Source: Chloroflexota bacterium (GTDB lineage Bacteria > Chloroflexota > Dehalococcoidia > Tepidiformales > Tepidiformaceae). From it: 64,000 bases of DNA. The stretch covers positions 1 to 64,000 of the forward strand of contig JACPOQ010000016.1 of NCBI GenBank assembly GCA_016191435.1, written 5' to 3'. Below, in pieces: positions 34,262-44,009 of the stretch; the first letter of the stretch is position 1; each line of letters begins with the position of its first letter. The notes below the pieces were generated by a model that was not told where the DNA came from, made no database searches, and was given only the letters and a program-made list of their open reading frames with translations. The position numbers and the translations under genes are program-made.

Positions 34262-34537
34262 ATGGCAACTGAATCCAGGACAGCCGGACAGGCCCGACGA
34301 CCCTCCACGATTGAGCACCTCGTCCGTGTGCCTCGCCGGTATCGTCGTGTCCTTGAACTGATTGCGGTCGGGGAAAGCAACAAGGAGATCGCCGCTCAAC
34401 TGGGGTTGGCGCCGAACACTATCCGGCGCTACGTATCCGAGCTGCTGGCTCTATATGGTGTGGACAATCGCGTGCGGCTGGCGCTCGCCGCCACTCCGGT
34501 GCCAGCGGGGCCGGACGCCGAAACGTTGGCCGGCTGA
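34262..34537 (+). CDS. Minimal LuxR/GerE-type helix-turn-helix regulator
   Basis: A 91-residue DNA-binding protein consisting of little more than a GerE helix-turn-helix: VLELIAVGESNKEIAAQLGLAPNTIRRYVSELL (seen in parts, NKEIAAQLGL and NTIRRYVSELL). It lacks receiver, PAS or autoinducer domains. It is divergent from the two exported-protein genes and has its own promoter, so it is the obvious candidate to control them. Signal input, if any, is unknown. Confidence 0.82.
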   Translation: MATESRTAGQARRPSTIEHLVRVPRRYRRVLELIAVGESNKEIAAQLGLAPNTIRRYVSELLALYGVDNRVRLALAATPVPAGPDAETLAG

Positions 34538-34621
34538 AACACGGTGCGCTCAGGTCAGGCTCTTCGCAATCCTTTGGCCTGGCTCGCCGCCGTGACGGCG
34601 CGCAGATCCCTTACGTGTGGG

Positions 34622-34648
34622 CTAGCACTCACCGCCGGAGAGTGCTAA
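34622..34648 (+). promoter_or_regulatory. CIRCE operator (HrcA site) upstream of groES
   Basis: CTAGCACTC, 9-nt spacer, GAGTGCTAA: matches the CIRCE consensus TTAGCACTC-N9-GAGTGCTAA at all but one base. HrcA binds it to repress groESL until heat shock titrates GroEL. The hrcA gene is not in the window. Confidence 0.95.
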
Positions 34649-34691
34649 TATCCGCCTGCAACACTCTTACCATCTCCCAGGAGGCATCCGC

Positions 34692-35015
34692 ATGGCTAAG
34701 GCCGCCACTCCCGTCAAGACTCGCACCCAGCTCGTCCCGCTCGCGGACCGCATCGTCATCACCCCCCTCAAGCAGGAAGAAGTCACCGCCAGCGGGCTCG
34801 TGATCCCCGATACCGTGAAGGAGAAGCCCCAGCAGGGCGAAGTCGTCGCCGTTGGCCCCGGCCGCCTCGATGACAACGGCAAGCGCGTCCCCATGGACGT
34901 GACCGCCGGCGACCGCATCCTCTATGCCAAGTACACCGGCACCGAGGTCAAGCTGGACAACGAGGAGTACATCGTCCTCAACGAGAAGGACATCCTCGCC
35001 AAGCTCGTCGTCTAA
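34692..35015 (+). CDS. groES: Co-chaperonin GroES
   Basis: Ten-kDa chaperonin lid, 107 aa, slightly longer than usual because of an N-terminal extension (KAATPVKTRTQ). The mobile loop region KQEEVTASGLVIPDTVKEKPQQGEVV (in parts ASGLVIPDT, KEKPQQGEV) and the roof segment are typical. It lies 44 nt after CIRCE and 87 nt ahead of groEL. Confidence 0.97.
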   Translation: MAKAATPVKTRTQLVPLADRIVITPLKQEEVTASGLVIPDTVKEKPQQGEVVAVGPGRLDDNGKRVPMDVTAGDRILYAKYTGTEVKLDNEEYIVLNEKDILAKLVV

Positions 35016-36725
<1,710 letters not shown>

Positions 36726-36759
36726 CCCCGCGGCCTCCGGGCCGCTCGGACCAGCCCCC

Positions 36760-37209
36760 TCACCAACGTCCCCGGCTCCCGCGAGCCGGGGACGTTGCCT
36801 CTCCCCGGGGTCCCGGGCGGTGCCAGGATTCCGATCGCCGCGGCGGCTTCACGGCTTCGCCGCCCTCCTCCATGCGCTCCCGCCGCAGTTCCTTGTCTTC
36901 GATTGTCGCGAACGTGTCTCCCTGCGCATCGAGCATCGGCGACTGGCTCGTCCGCGTCCCCGCGCTGTGCAGCTTGTAGTCATCGAGCACCTCGTAGTCG
37001 AAGTCCATGACAATCTCATCCTTGCTGGCGCGCAGCACGACCGTTGGGCTCAGCCAGTAGTCGCGGGAGCGGGCCGCGTCGACCATGAAGCTGTCGAGCG
37101 AGACTTCCCTGACCGCGCCGAGCCAGTGGCCGTCGCGCGTGACGACCTCCGCACCTGCCACGGGCGTAATCGCCGTGGCCCCTTCTTTGCGATACATGGG
37201 CGAACTCAT
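36760..37209 (-). CDS. PRC-barrel-like stress-associated protein
   Basis: A 149-residue soluble protein whose first ~90 residues resemble a DUF2171/PRC-barrel-type small beta barrel: GAEVVTRDGHWLGAVREVSLDSFMVD with the turn xDGxxLGxV (in parts VTRDGHWLGAV). Such domains are found in ribosome maturation and stress proteins. The C-terminal half is basic and disordered (RRSESWHRPGPRGEA). An AGGAGG ribosome site fixes the ATG. It is convergent with groEL, overlapping its terminator hairpin. Function is unknown beyond fold resemblance. Confidence 0.7.
   Translation of the reverse strand: MSSPMYRKEGATAITPVAGAEVVTRDGHWLGAVREVSLDSFMVDAARSRDYWLSPTVVLRASKDEIVMDFDYEVLDDYKLHSAGTRTSQSPMLDAQGDTFATIEDKELRRERMEEGGEAVKPPRRSESWHRPGPRGEATSPARGSRGRW
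36764..36797. terminator. Strong inverted repeat after groEL
   Basis: A perfect 15-bp stem, CAACGTCCCCGGCTC (36764-36778) with GAGCCGGGGACGTTG (36783-36797), with a 4-nt loop. It has no good T-run, but the position fits a terminator for groESL. It also covers the last codons of the opposite-strand gene ending at 36760, so that protein's C-terminus is encoded by the hairpin. Confidence 0.7.
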
Positions 37210-37340
37210 AGCGACCTCCTGGGCCCGTCCGGGCCATGCTCCAGTGTCCAACGCCGTTGTCGCAGCCGGGTCACAGCGCACGGCGCCGGCGTTGCGGCGC
37301 CATCGCGGCCGCCACCACACTCCACACTCCCGCAACTCCC

Positions 37341-37381
37341 ACACGCCCACACGCCTACACGCCCACACACGCCGACACGCC
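37341..37381. repeat. ACACGCC tandem array upstream of gatB
   Basis: Five copies of ACACGCC begin at 37341, 37349, 37357, 37367 and 37375, mostly with an 8-nt period (ACACGCCY). Related C/A-rich sequence extends from about 37313. The 37210-37509 gap otherwise holds no gene that I can see. Confidence 0.75.
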
Positions 37382-37509
37382 GTCACGTCCGGCCGCCGCC
37401 CGAACGCTTCCGCGAGTCCGTGCCCCTGCCGTGCAACGCTTTCTCGAATTGTCCACGCCCAGAGCGCTGCCTATACTCGAAATGCGTCCCCGGGCGGGTG
37501 GAGGGTTGT

Positions 37510-38988
37510 GTGGCCGCCGTTGCAGCAACAGACTTCGAGACGGTCATCGGCCTTGAGGTTCACTGCCAGCTCATCACCAAGAGCAAGATGTTCTGTGGCT
37601 GCAGCACCGACTACTCCGGCGCCGCCCCGAACACGCATGTCTGTCCCGTCTGCCTGGGGATGCCCGGTGTACTCCCCGTGATTAACGAGCAGGCCATCCG
37701 CTTCATCGTCGAAACCGGGCTCGCGCTGAACTGCCGCATCTCCAGCTTCAGCAAGTTCGACCGCAAGAACTACCACTACCCGGACCTCATGAAGGGGTAC
37801 CAGATCTCGCAGTATGACCTGCCCGTGTGCGTCGATGGCTGGCTCGAAGTCCACGTAGAGGGCGCGGCGCCCCGCCGCATCGGCATTACGCGCGTCCACA
37901 TGGAGGAAGACACTGCCCGCCTCCTCCACCGCACCGACCCCGCGACCGGCGAGGGCTACAGCCTGGTCGATGTGAACCGCAGCGGCACGCCGCTCATGGA
38001 GATTGTCAGCGAGCCCGACATGCGCTCCGCCGCGGAGGCCCGCGACTACCTGGTCCGCCTGCGCCAGATCCTCCGCTACATCGGCGTCAGCGATGCGAAC
38101 ATGGAAGAAGGCAACTTCCGCTGCGATGCAAACATCAGCCTCCGGCCCCGCGGCCGCGCGGACTTCGGCAGCAAAGTCGAAGTCAAGAACATGAACAGCT
38201 TCCGCGCCGTCCACGATGCCATCATCTTCGAAGAGAAGCGCCAGGCGGCCGTGCTCAACGCCGGCGGCAGCATCCCCCAGGAGACCCGCGGCTGGATCGA
38301 CGAGCGCGGCGAGACCGTTTCTCAGCGCTCGAAGGAAGACGCGAACGACTACCGCTACTTCCCTGAGCCCGACCTGCCGCCGCTCACATTCACTGAGCCG
38401 TACGTCGAGAGCGTGCGTGCCCTGCTCCCGCAGCTCCCAGAGGCGCGCCGCCAGGGACTCCTCGCCCTCGGCCTGAGCGAACACGAAGCCAGCACCCTCA
38501 GCGAGACCCGCGATCGTGCCGACTACTTCGACGCGCTCGTGGCCGCCCTGCCAGGCGACCGTCCGCGCGGCGCCCGCGTTGCCGCCAATTGGGTGCTGGG
38601 CGAAGCCGGCCGCTGGGCGAACGCTACCGGCGAGCCGCTCTCCGCCCTCCGGGCCACGCCGGCGCGCGTCGCGGAGCTGGCCGGCCTGGTGGAGGCGGGG
38701 ACTATCACCGCCGCCGTCGCGAAGGATGTCTTCGAACAGATGGCCAGGACGGGCGAATCCGCCGCCGCCGTCGTGCAGGCCGGCGGCCTCGCCCAAATCA
38801 GCGGCGCCGGCGAACTCGAGGGGTACGTGCGCGACGCTATCGCCGCCAACCCGAAAGCCGTCGCCGACTACCGTGCGGGCAAGGAGGCCGCGCTCAACTC
38901 CTTCTTTGGCCAGGTCATGAAAGCAACGAGCGGCCGGGCTAATCCCGAGACCGTCCGCGAACTGTTGCGCGCGGGACTCAAAGAATAA
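37510..38988 (+). CDS. gatB: Aspartyl/glutamyl-tRNA amidotransferase subunit B
   Basis: Catalytic kinase subunit of GatCAB, which converts Glu-tRNA(Gln) and Asp-tRNA(Asn) to the amide forms in bacteria lacking the direct synthetases. GLEVHCQL at the start, zinc-type cysteines in FCGCSTDY and THVCPVCLGMPG, LVDVNRSGTPLMEIVSEPD, the ANMEEGNFRCDAN loop and the tail domain are all recognisable in 492 aa. GTG start with a GGAGGG ribosome site; a GTG four codons upstream lies in front of it. gatA and gatC are not in the window. Confidence 0.95.
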   Translation: MAAVAATDFETVIGLEVHCQLITKSKMFCGCSTDYSGAAPNTHVCPVCLGMPGVLPVINEQAIRFIVETGLALNCRISSFSKFDRKNYHYPDLMKGYQISQYDLPVCVDGWLEVHVEGAAPRRIGITRVHMEEDTARLLHRTDPATGEGYSLVDVNRSGTPLMEIVSEPDMRSAAEARDYLVRLRQILRYIGVSDANMEEGNFRCDANISLRPRGRADFGSKVEVKNMNSFRAVHDAIIFEEKRQAAVLNAGGSIPQETRGWIDERGETVSQRSKEDANDYRYFPEPDLPPLTFTEPYVESVRALLPQLPEARRQGLLALGLSEHEASTLSETRDRADYFDALVAALPGDRPRGARVAANWVLGEAGRWANATGEPLSALRATPARVAELAGLVEAGTITAAVAKDVFEQMARTGESAAAVVQAGGLAQISGAGELEGYVRDAIAANPKAVADYRAGKEAALNSFFGQVMKATSGRANPETVRELLRAGLKE

Positions 38989-39037
38989 TGTTTACCCGGA
39001 TTAGCCGTTGGCCGGCGCGATGGTACACTCTGGCGGC

Positions 39038-40387
39038 ATGACCACCTTCCGCGTGCGCGACCACAGCGTGTTCAAGTGGCTCTACCCGGGCATGCACATC
39101 AAGCGCTGGCTCGTGCTGCTGCTGTTCGGCGTCGCGCTCATGGGCCTCGGCATCTCGTATGTCCTTCGCGAAGCCTACCTGCAGTACACGTTGCCGGGCG
39201 TCTTTTACTACATCACGTTGCAGTTCATCCCGCGTTGGGGGCGCGGGCTGCTGTTCATGAGCCTCTCGCTTTCCACCGTGGCCATCGCCACGTGGAAGCT
39301 GAACCAGTCGCTCCTCTACGCCTTCGTCCGCCCCGACCGCGATTCCAACATGGCCGAGATGATCTACAACAAGCGCATCCTCGGGCGCGGCCCGAAGATC
39401 GTCGCGATTGGCGGTGGCACCGGCCTTTCGATGCTCCTTCGCGGCCTCAAGGGCTACACCAGCAACCTCACGGCCATCGTCACCGTCGCGGATGACGGCG
39501 GCAGCACCGGCAAGCTGCGCCAGGAGTTCGGCGTCATCGCCCCCGGCGATATCCGCCAGTGCATCGCCGCGCTCGCCGAAGCCGAGCCCCTCATGTCGCG
39601 GCTGTTCCAGTACCGCTTCAGTGAGGGTACGGGCCTCGAGGGGCACTCCTTCGGCAACCTCTTCATCGTCGCCATGTCCGAGGTCACCGGGAACTTCGAG
39701 ACCGCCATCCACGAGACCAGCCGCGTCCTCAACACACGCGGCGCTATCCTCCCCTCCACGCTCGAAGACGTCACCCTCAGCGCCCGTACCTCCGAAAACG
39801 AGATGGTCCACGGCGAACACAACATCTCCGAGCGCGGCGGCGCCATCAAGGAGATCTTCCTCAACCCGCCCTCCGCCGAAGCCCACCCCGATGCTGTGCG
39901 CGCCATCCTCGATGCCGACCTCATCGTTATCGGCCCCGGCAGCCTCTACACAAGCGTGATGCCCAACCTGCTCGTCGATGGCATCCAGAAGGCCCTGCTC
40001 GCCACCACCGCCTCGCGCGTCTTCGTCTGCAACGTCGCCACCCAGCACGGCGAGACGGACGGCTTCACCGTCGCCGACCACATCGACGTGGTCGAGCGCC
40101 ACACGGGCAAAGGCCTCATTAACGTCGTCGTCGCGAACAACAACATCACGCCCGTCCTCCCGGCGGAATGGCATTCCAACCCCGTGGTCCCCAACGGCGA
40201 TGCCGACCATTGCGCGCTCCACGGGATTCGCTTCATCGAGGCCGACGTGGTTGCGGAAGAGAACCGTTACCGTCACGACCCGCAGAAGCTCGCCGCTACG
40301 ATCCTGCGGCTGTACGATAGCCGGGAAGCGCTAAGCCTCGCACCGGTGCAGCGCCCGGCTGAAGAGCCAGTCCTCGCAACGCGGTAA
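39038..40387 (+). CDS. YvcK/CofD-like protein with membrane anchor
   Basis: A 449-residue protein of the YvcK (gluconeogenesis factor)/CofD-like family. Two or so N-terminal hydrophobic segments (20-45, 55-90) precede the conserved domain, which opens with PKIVAIGGGTGLS (nucleotide loop GGGTG at 125-129) and continues with TVADDGGSTGKLRQEFGV, PGDIRQCIAAL and VIGPGSLYTSVMPNLLV. YvcK in other bacteria binds UDP-sugars and acts in cell-wall precursor and carbon regulation. The membrane anchor suggests a role at the envelope. M1 could also be the earlier ATG at 39020. Confidence 0.9.
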   Translation: MTTFRVRDHSVFKWLYPGMHIKRWLVLLLFGVALMGLGISYVLREAYLQYTLPGVFYYITLQFIPRWGRGLLFMSLSLSTVAIATWKLNQSLLYAFVRPDRDSNMAEMIYNKRILGRGPKIVAIGGGTGLSMLLRGLKGYTSNLTAIVTVADDGGSTGKLRQEFGVIAPGDIRQCIAALAEAEPLMSRLFQYRFSEGTGLEGHSFGNLFIVAMSEVTGNFETAIHETSRVLNTRGAILPSTLEDVTLSARTSENEMVHGEHNISERGGAIKEIFLNPPSAEAHPDAVRAILDADLIVIGPGSLYTSVMPNLLVDGIQKALLATTASRVFVCNVATQHGETDGFTVADHIDVVERHTGKGLINVVVANNNITPVLPAEWHSNPVVPNGDADHCALHGIRFIEADVVAEENRYRHDPQKLAATILRLYDSREALSLAPVQRPAEEPVLATR

Positions 40388-40393
40388 CCCCAG

Positions 40394-40615
40394 ATGCTGT
40401 TGAACCTCCTCCAGATCGTGATCTCCGGCGTCCTTGTCGTCATCATCCTGCTGCAGGTCAAAGGTTCCGGGTTTGGCGCGGCCCTCGGGGGCATGTCCGG
40501 CGGCTCCGTCTTCCGTACCAAGCGCGGGCTGGAAAAAACGCTCTTCCAGGCGACCATCATCCTGACGATCGTCTTCATCTTCATCTCATTCCTGAGCGTC
40601 AACAGCCAGAAGTAA
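40394..40615 (+). CDS. secG: Preprotein translocase subunit SecG
   Basis: Two-helix SecYEG accessory subunit, 73 aa. The family's GLGAALGGxSGGxVFxTKRGLEK-type segment is seen as FGAALGGMSGGSVFRTKRG between the helices. Six bases after yvcK and ten before the binding protein, it shares their transcript. Confidence 0.95.
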   Translation: MLLNLLQIVISGVLVVIILLQVKGSGFGAALGGMSGGSVFRTKRGLEKTLFQATIILTIVFIFISFLSVNSQK

Positions 40616-40624
40616 CGGCGGCAC

Positions 40625-42262
40625 GTGTTCCCTGATGTCCACTCGCGCCGCCCGCTCCTGATTGGCGGCATCCTCATCGCCGTTGCCCTTCTCGCCGCGG
40701 GGGGCGCACTCGCGCTCCGCCTGCAGGGCAGCGAAGGCGTCGTCCTCACCACAACCTCTACGTACACCGAAGGCGTCGCGGGCAGCTGGCAGCGCATCAA
40801 TCCGCTCTTCGCCTCCTCGAACCAGGTCGATGAGGACCTCTCGCGGTTGGTGTTCTCCGGGCTCGTCCGTCTCGGCCCCGACGGCACGGTCGAACCGGAC
40901 CTGGCGGACCTCCCCGACATCACCGACGACGGCAAGACCTACACCTTCCAACTGCGCAAGGGACTCACCTGGCAGGACAACGCCCCCATCACCTCCCGCG
41001 ACGTATCCTTCACCATCGCCAGCGTCGCCGACCCCGATTTCAAGGGCGAAGCCGCGCTCGCCGAGCTCTGGTCCGGCGTAGTTGTCGAAACGCCGGATTC
41101 CGCGACGGTGGTCTTTCGCCTCAAACAGGCGTCGGCGCCGTTCCTCGCGCGCAACGCCACGCTCGGCATCCTCCCTGAGCACCTTCTCTCCGGCCTGAGC
41201 GCCCAGGCGCTTGCCGATGCCCCCTTCAACTCGCTGCCCATCGGGTCCGGCCCCTTCAGAGTCCAGTCGCTCGATTCGAAAGAGGCCGTGCTCGCCGCCA
41301 GCGACTCCTACTACCTGGGCAGGCCCGGCATCGACACCCTCAAGCTGCGCTTCTACCCCGATTACCCGTCCGCGCTGCGCGCCATCTCCGCCGGCGAAGT
41401 CGATGGGCTGCTCATGCGCGAGGCCCCCGGCGAAGCGCAGCTCACCGATATCAGCAAGCTCAAAGGCATGAAAGCCGAACAGTTGCAGCGCGCCGCCTAC
41501 ATCGTCCTCTACCTCAACAACGACGGAGCCGCGTTCCAGGATGAGCGCGTGCGCCGCGCCCTTTCGCTCGCCATCGACCGCGGGACGATCACCAGCCGGG
41601 TCTTGTTTGGCGCCGCTACCCCTTCCGCATCCGCGATTGCGCCCGGGACCTGGGCCTATGCCGCCGATTTCGATAGCACGGCCGTCGACCTCGAACAGGC
41701 GAAGAAGCTGCTCACCGACGCCGGGTGGGTGCCCCACCCCACGACCGGCATCCGCATCAAAGATGGCGTCGAGTTCCGCTTCACCATCCGCACCGATAAC
41801 GACCCCACCCGCGTCGCCATCGCCGGCGAGATCGCCCGCCAGCTTGAACCGCTGGGCATCCGCGCGACCGTCGCCAGCACGACGTTCTCCGTCCTCCGCC
41901 GCGATTTCCTCCAGGACCGAAAATACGACGCCGCCGTCGCGGGCTGGGACCAGGGCGCGGACCCGGACCCCTACTTCGGCTGGCACAGCTCGCAGATGGG
42001 CTCCGCCGGCCTCAACCTGGCGAACTTCGGCGACGTCGTTTCCGACGAGCTCATCGCGAAGGCCCGCACCACCAGCGACACCGAGGTGCGCAAGGGGCAG
42101 TACCGCCAGTTCCAGCAGAAGTGGGAGGAGCTGGCCCCCAGTGTCATCATCGCCTACCCGCGCTATGTTTACGTGCATACGAACGCTCTCAAGGGCTTCA
42201 CGGCCGGCGTCCTCTTCACCGGCGCCGACCGCTTCATCGATGTGCAGAAATGGCAAAAGTAA
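40625..42262 (+). CDS. Peptide ABC transporter substrate-binding protein
   Basis: A complete SBP_bac_5-family binding protein, 545 aa, GTG start. The N-terminus is a hydrophobic anchor without a clear lipobox (LIGGILIAVALLAAGGALAL). Binding-lobe hallmarks include SWQRINPLFASSNQVDEDLSRLVFSGL (seen in pieces), LRKGLTWQDNAPITSRDV and DERVRRALSLAIDR. It sits between secG and a SAM hydroxide adenosyltransferase gene with no permease genes, so its transporter is encoded elsewhere or it is an orphan receptor. Its last 13 nt overlap the next gene. Confidence 0.92.
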   Translation: MFPDVHSRRPLLIGGILIAVALLAAGGALALRLQGSEGVVLTTTSTYTEGVAGSWQRINPLFASSNQVDEDLSRLVFSGLVRLGPDGTVEPDLADLPDITDDGKTYTFQLRKGLTWQDNAPITSRDVSFTIASVADPDFKGEAALAELWSGVVVETPDSATVVFRLKQASAPFLARNATLGILPEHLLSGLSAQALADAPFNSLPIGSGPFRVQSLDSKEAVLAASDSYYLGRPGIDTLKLRFYPDYPSALRAISAGEVDGLLMREAPGEAQLTDISKLKGMKAEQLQRAAYIVLYLNNDGAAFQDERVRRALSLAIDRGTITSRVLFGAATPSASAIAPGTWAYAADFDSTAVDLEQAKKLLTDAGWVPHPTTGIRIKDGVEFRFTIRTDNDPTRVAIAGEIARQLEPLGIRATVASTTFSVLRRDFLQDRKYDAAVAGWDQGADPDPYFGWHSSQMGSAGLNLANFGDVVSDELIAKARTTSDTEVRKGQYRQFQQKWEELAPSVIIAYPRYVYVHTNALKGFTAGVLFTGADRFIDVQKWQK

Positions 42263-43065
42263 CCCGGCCCATCTTCCTCCTCACCGATTTCGGCGCCCGC
42301 GACCACCTCGTGGGCCAGGTCCGCGCCGTCATCGCCTCGATCGCGCCGGCCGCGGCCATCCACGACCTCACCCACGAAGTGACGCCCTTCGCTATCGATG
42401 AGGGCGCCTGGCTGCTCGAAACCTCGCTGCCGGTGCTCCCGGCGAACGCCGTCGTCCTCGCCGTGGTGGACCCCGGTGTCGGCACGGCCCGCCGCGGGCT
42501 CGTCGTCGCCGCCGGGGACCGCTTCTTCGTCGGGCCGGACAACGGCCTGCTCTCACCCGCCTTCCCGGATTCGCAACGTGAGGGGAATCCCTCCGCCCCT
42601 CCAGGCGCGCCCGAAGTCCTCGAACTCTGCGCGACGCAGTTCCGCCGTCCCCACGTCAGCGCCACCTTCCACGGCCGCGACATCTTCGCGCCGGCGGCGG
42701 CCCACCTCGCGAACGGCCTGAACTATTGTCACCTCGGCCCGGATGCGCCCGGCCCCGTCCTCCTGCCGCCGTTCCTCGGGACGCCCGGGGAAATTGGCGA
42801 GCTTCACGGCCACCTCATCCACATCGACCACTACGGCAACGCCGTCACCACGATCCGCGCCGCACAGCTCTTCCCGAGTTTCGCGCTCGAAGCTGCTGGC
42901 CACGTCGTCGATACCCACGTGCACACCTTTGCCGACGCGCCGCACCACGTCCCCTTCTGCTACGCCGATAGCAGCGGGTTCCTCGCGATCGCGGTGAACC
43001 AGGGCCACGCCGCGAGCACCCTCGGCCTCCGCCGCGGCGACCCCGTGCTCGTGCGCGCGCGATGA
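42250..43065 (+). CDS. SAM hydroxide adenosyltransferase (DUF62 family)
   Basis: A 271-residue DUF62 enzyme, related to fluorinase/chlorinase, which uses hydroxide to split S-adenosylmethionine into adenosine and methionine. FLLTDFGARDHLVGQVRAVI, HDLTHEVTPFAIDEGAWLLE (pieces), VVDPGVGTARRGL, DNGLLSPA and HIDHYGNAVT are all family blocks. The Asp-Arg-His pattern of hydrolytic members is suggested by DFGARDH and FHGRDIF. A loop within DSQREGNPSAPPGAP is longer than usual. Overlaps the upstream gene by 13 nt and the next by 4. Confidence 0.92.
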   Translation: MAKVTRPIFLLTDFGARDHLVGQVRAVIASIAPAAAIHDLTHEVTPFAIDEGAWLLETSLPVLPANAVVLAVVDPGVGTARRGLVVAAGDRFFVGPDNGLLSPAFPDSQREGNPSAPPGAPEVLELCATQFRRPHVSATFHGRDIFAPAAAHLANGLNYCHLGPDAPGPVLLPPFLGTPGEIGELHGHLIHIDHYGNAVTTIRAAQLFPSFALEAAGHVVDTHVHTFADAPHHVPFCYADSSGFLAIAVNQGHAASTLGLRRGDPVLVRAR

Positions 43066-44009
43066 ACCCGGGCGCAACGCGCGCGGTGTTCATGGGCTCG
43101 CCCGCGTTCGCGATGCCGTCGCTACAGGCGCTGCTGGGGGCGGGCTACAACGTCGCCGCGGCCGTCACCCAACCCGACCGGCCCGCCGGCCGGGGCGGCC
43201 GCGTCGCCCAGCCCGAAGTGAAAGCCGCCGCACTCGCAGCCGGCGTCCCGGTCCTCCAGCCGGAGTCGTTGAAGGACCCCGAGACGCAGGCCCGGCTCGC
43301 GGCACTCGTGCCGGACCTGCTCGTCGTCGCCGCCTACGGGAAGATCCTGCCGCGCGCCGTGCTCGCCATCCCCCGTCGCGGCTCCGTGAATGTCCACGCC
43401 TCCCTTTTGCCCCGCTGGCGCGGCGCTTCGCCCATCGCCGCCGCCATCCTCGCGGGCGACGCCGAGACGGGCGTCAGCATCATGGAGATGGCGTTCAAGA
43501 TGGACGCCGGCGACGTGATCGCGCAGGCCGCCATCCCCATCGCTGCCACTGCTACCACCGGCACGCTCGAACGCGAGCTCGCCGCCCTCGGCGCCCGCCT
43601 GCTCATCGACGCCCTCCCCGACTGGTACGACGGCCGCCACCTCGCCGTCCCGCAGGACGAGCGCCTGGTCACCACCTGCGGCCTCGTAAGGAAGGAGGAC
43701 GGCCACCTGCGCGCCACCATGACCGCCGCCGAAGCCGAGCGCGCCATCCGCGCCTTCGACCCCTGGCCCGGCGCCTACATCGATTATCGCGGCGCCCGCC
43801 TGGGCATCTGGCGCGCGCACGTCCCCGCTTCGTACGTCGAAGCGGCCATCGGCGCTATGCTGATCATGGAGCGGAAGCCCGCCCTCGCGCTCCCCGGCGG
43901 CCTGCTCGTGCTCGATGAAGTGCAGCGCACCGGCGCCCGCCGCATCACCGGCGAGCAGTTCCTCAACGGCGAGCGTGGCGTGCTCGCCCAGACCGCAGGC
44001 CTCGCATGA
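43062..44009 (+). CDS. fmt: Methionyl-tRNA formyltransferase
   Basis: Formylates the initiator Met-tRNA using 10-formyl-THF. The catalytic Asn-His-Asp set is in VNVHASLLPRWRGASP and KMDAGDVI. N-terminal FMGSPAFAMPSLQAL and TQPDRPAGRGGR are typical; the C-terminal tRNA-binding domain follows AIRAFDPWPGAYI. 315 aa is the normal length. Coupled by 4-nt overlaps on both sides. Confidence 0.95.
   Translation: MNPGATRAVFMGSPAFAMPSLQALLGAGYNVAAAVTQPDRPAGRGGRVAQPEVKAAALAAGVPVLQPESLKDPETQARLAALVPDLLVVAAYGKILPRAVLAIPRRGSVNVHASLLPRWRGASPIAAAILAGDAETGVSIMEMAFKMDAGDVIAQAAIPIAATATTGTLERELAALGARLLIDALPDWYDGRHLAVPQDERLVTTCGLVRKEDGHLRATMTAAEAERAIRAFDPWPGAYIDYRGARLGIWRAHVPASYVEAAIGAMLIMERKPALALPGGLLVLDEVQRTGARRITGEQFLNGERGVLAQTAGLA

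Noticed and set aside
32300..34537. A prophage or transposon carrying the AT-rich patch
   Set aside because: No transposase, integrase, terminal repeats or tRNA boundary was seen; only composition suggests transfer.
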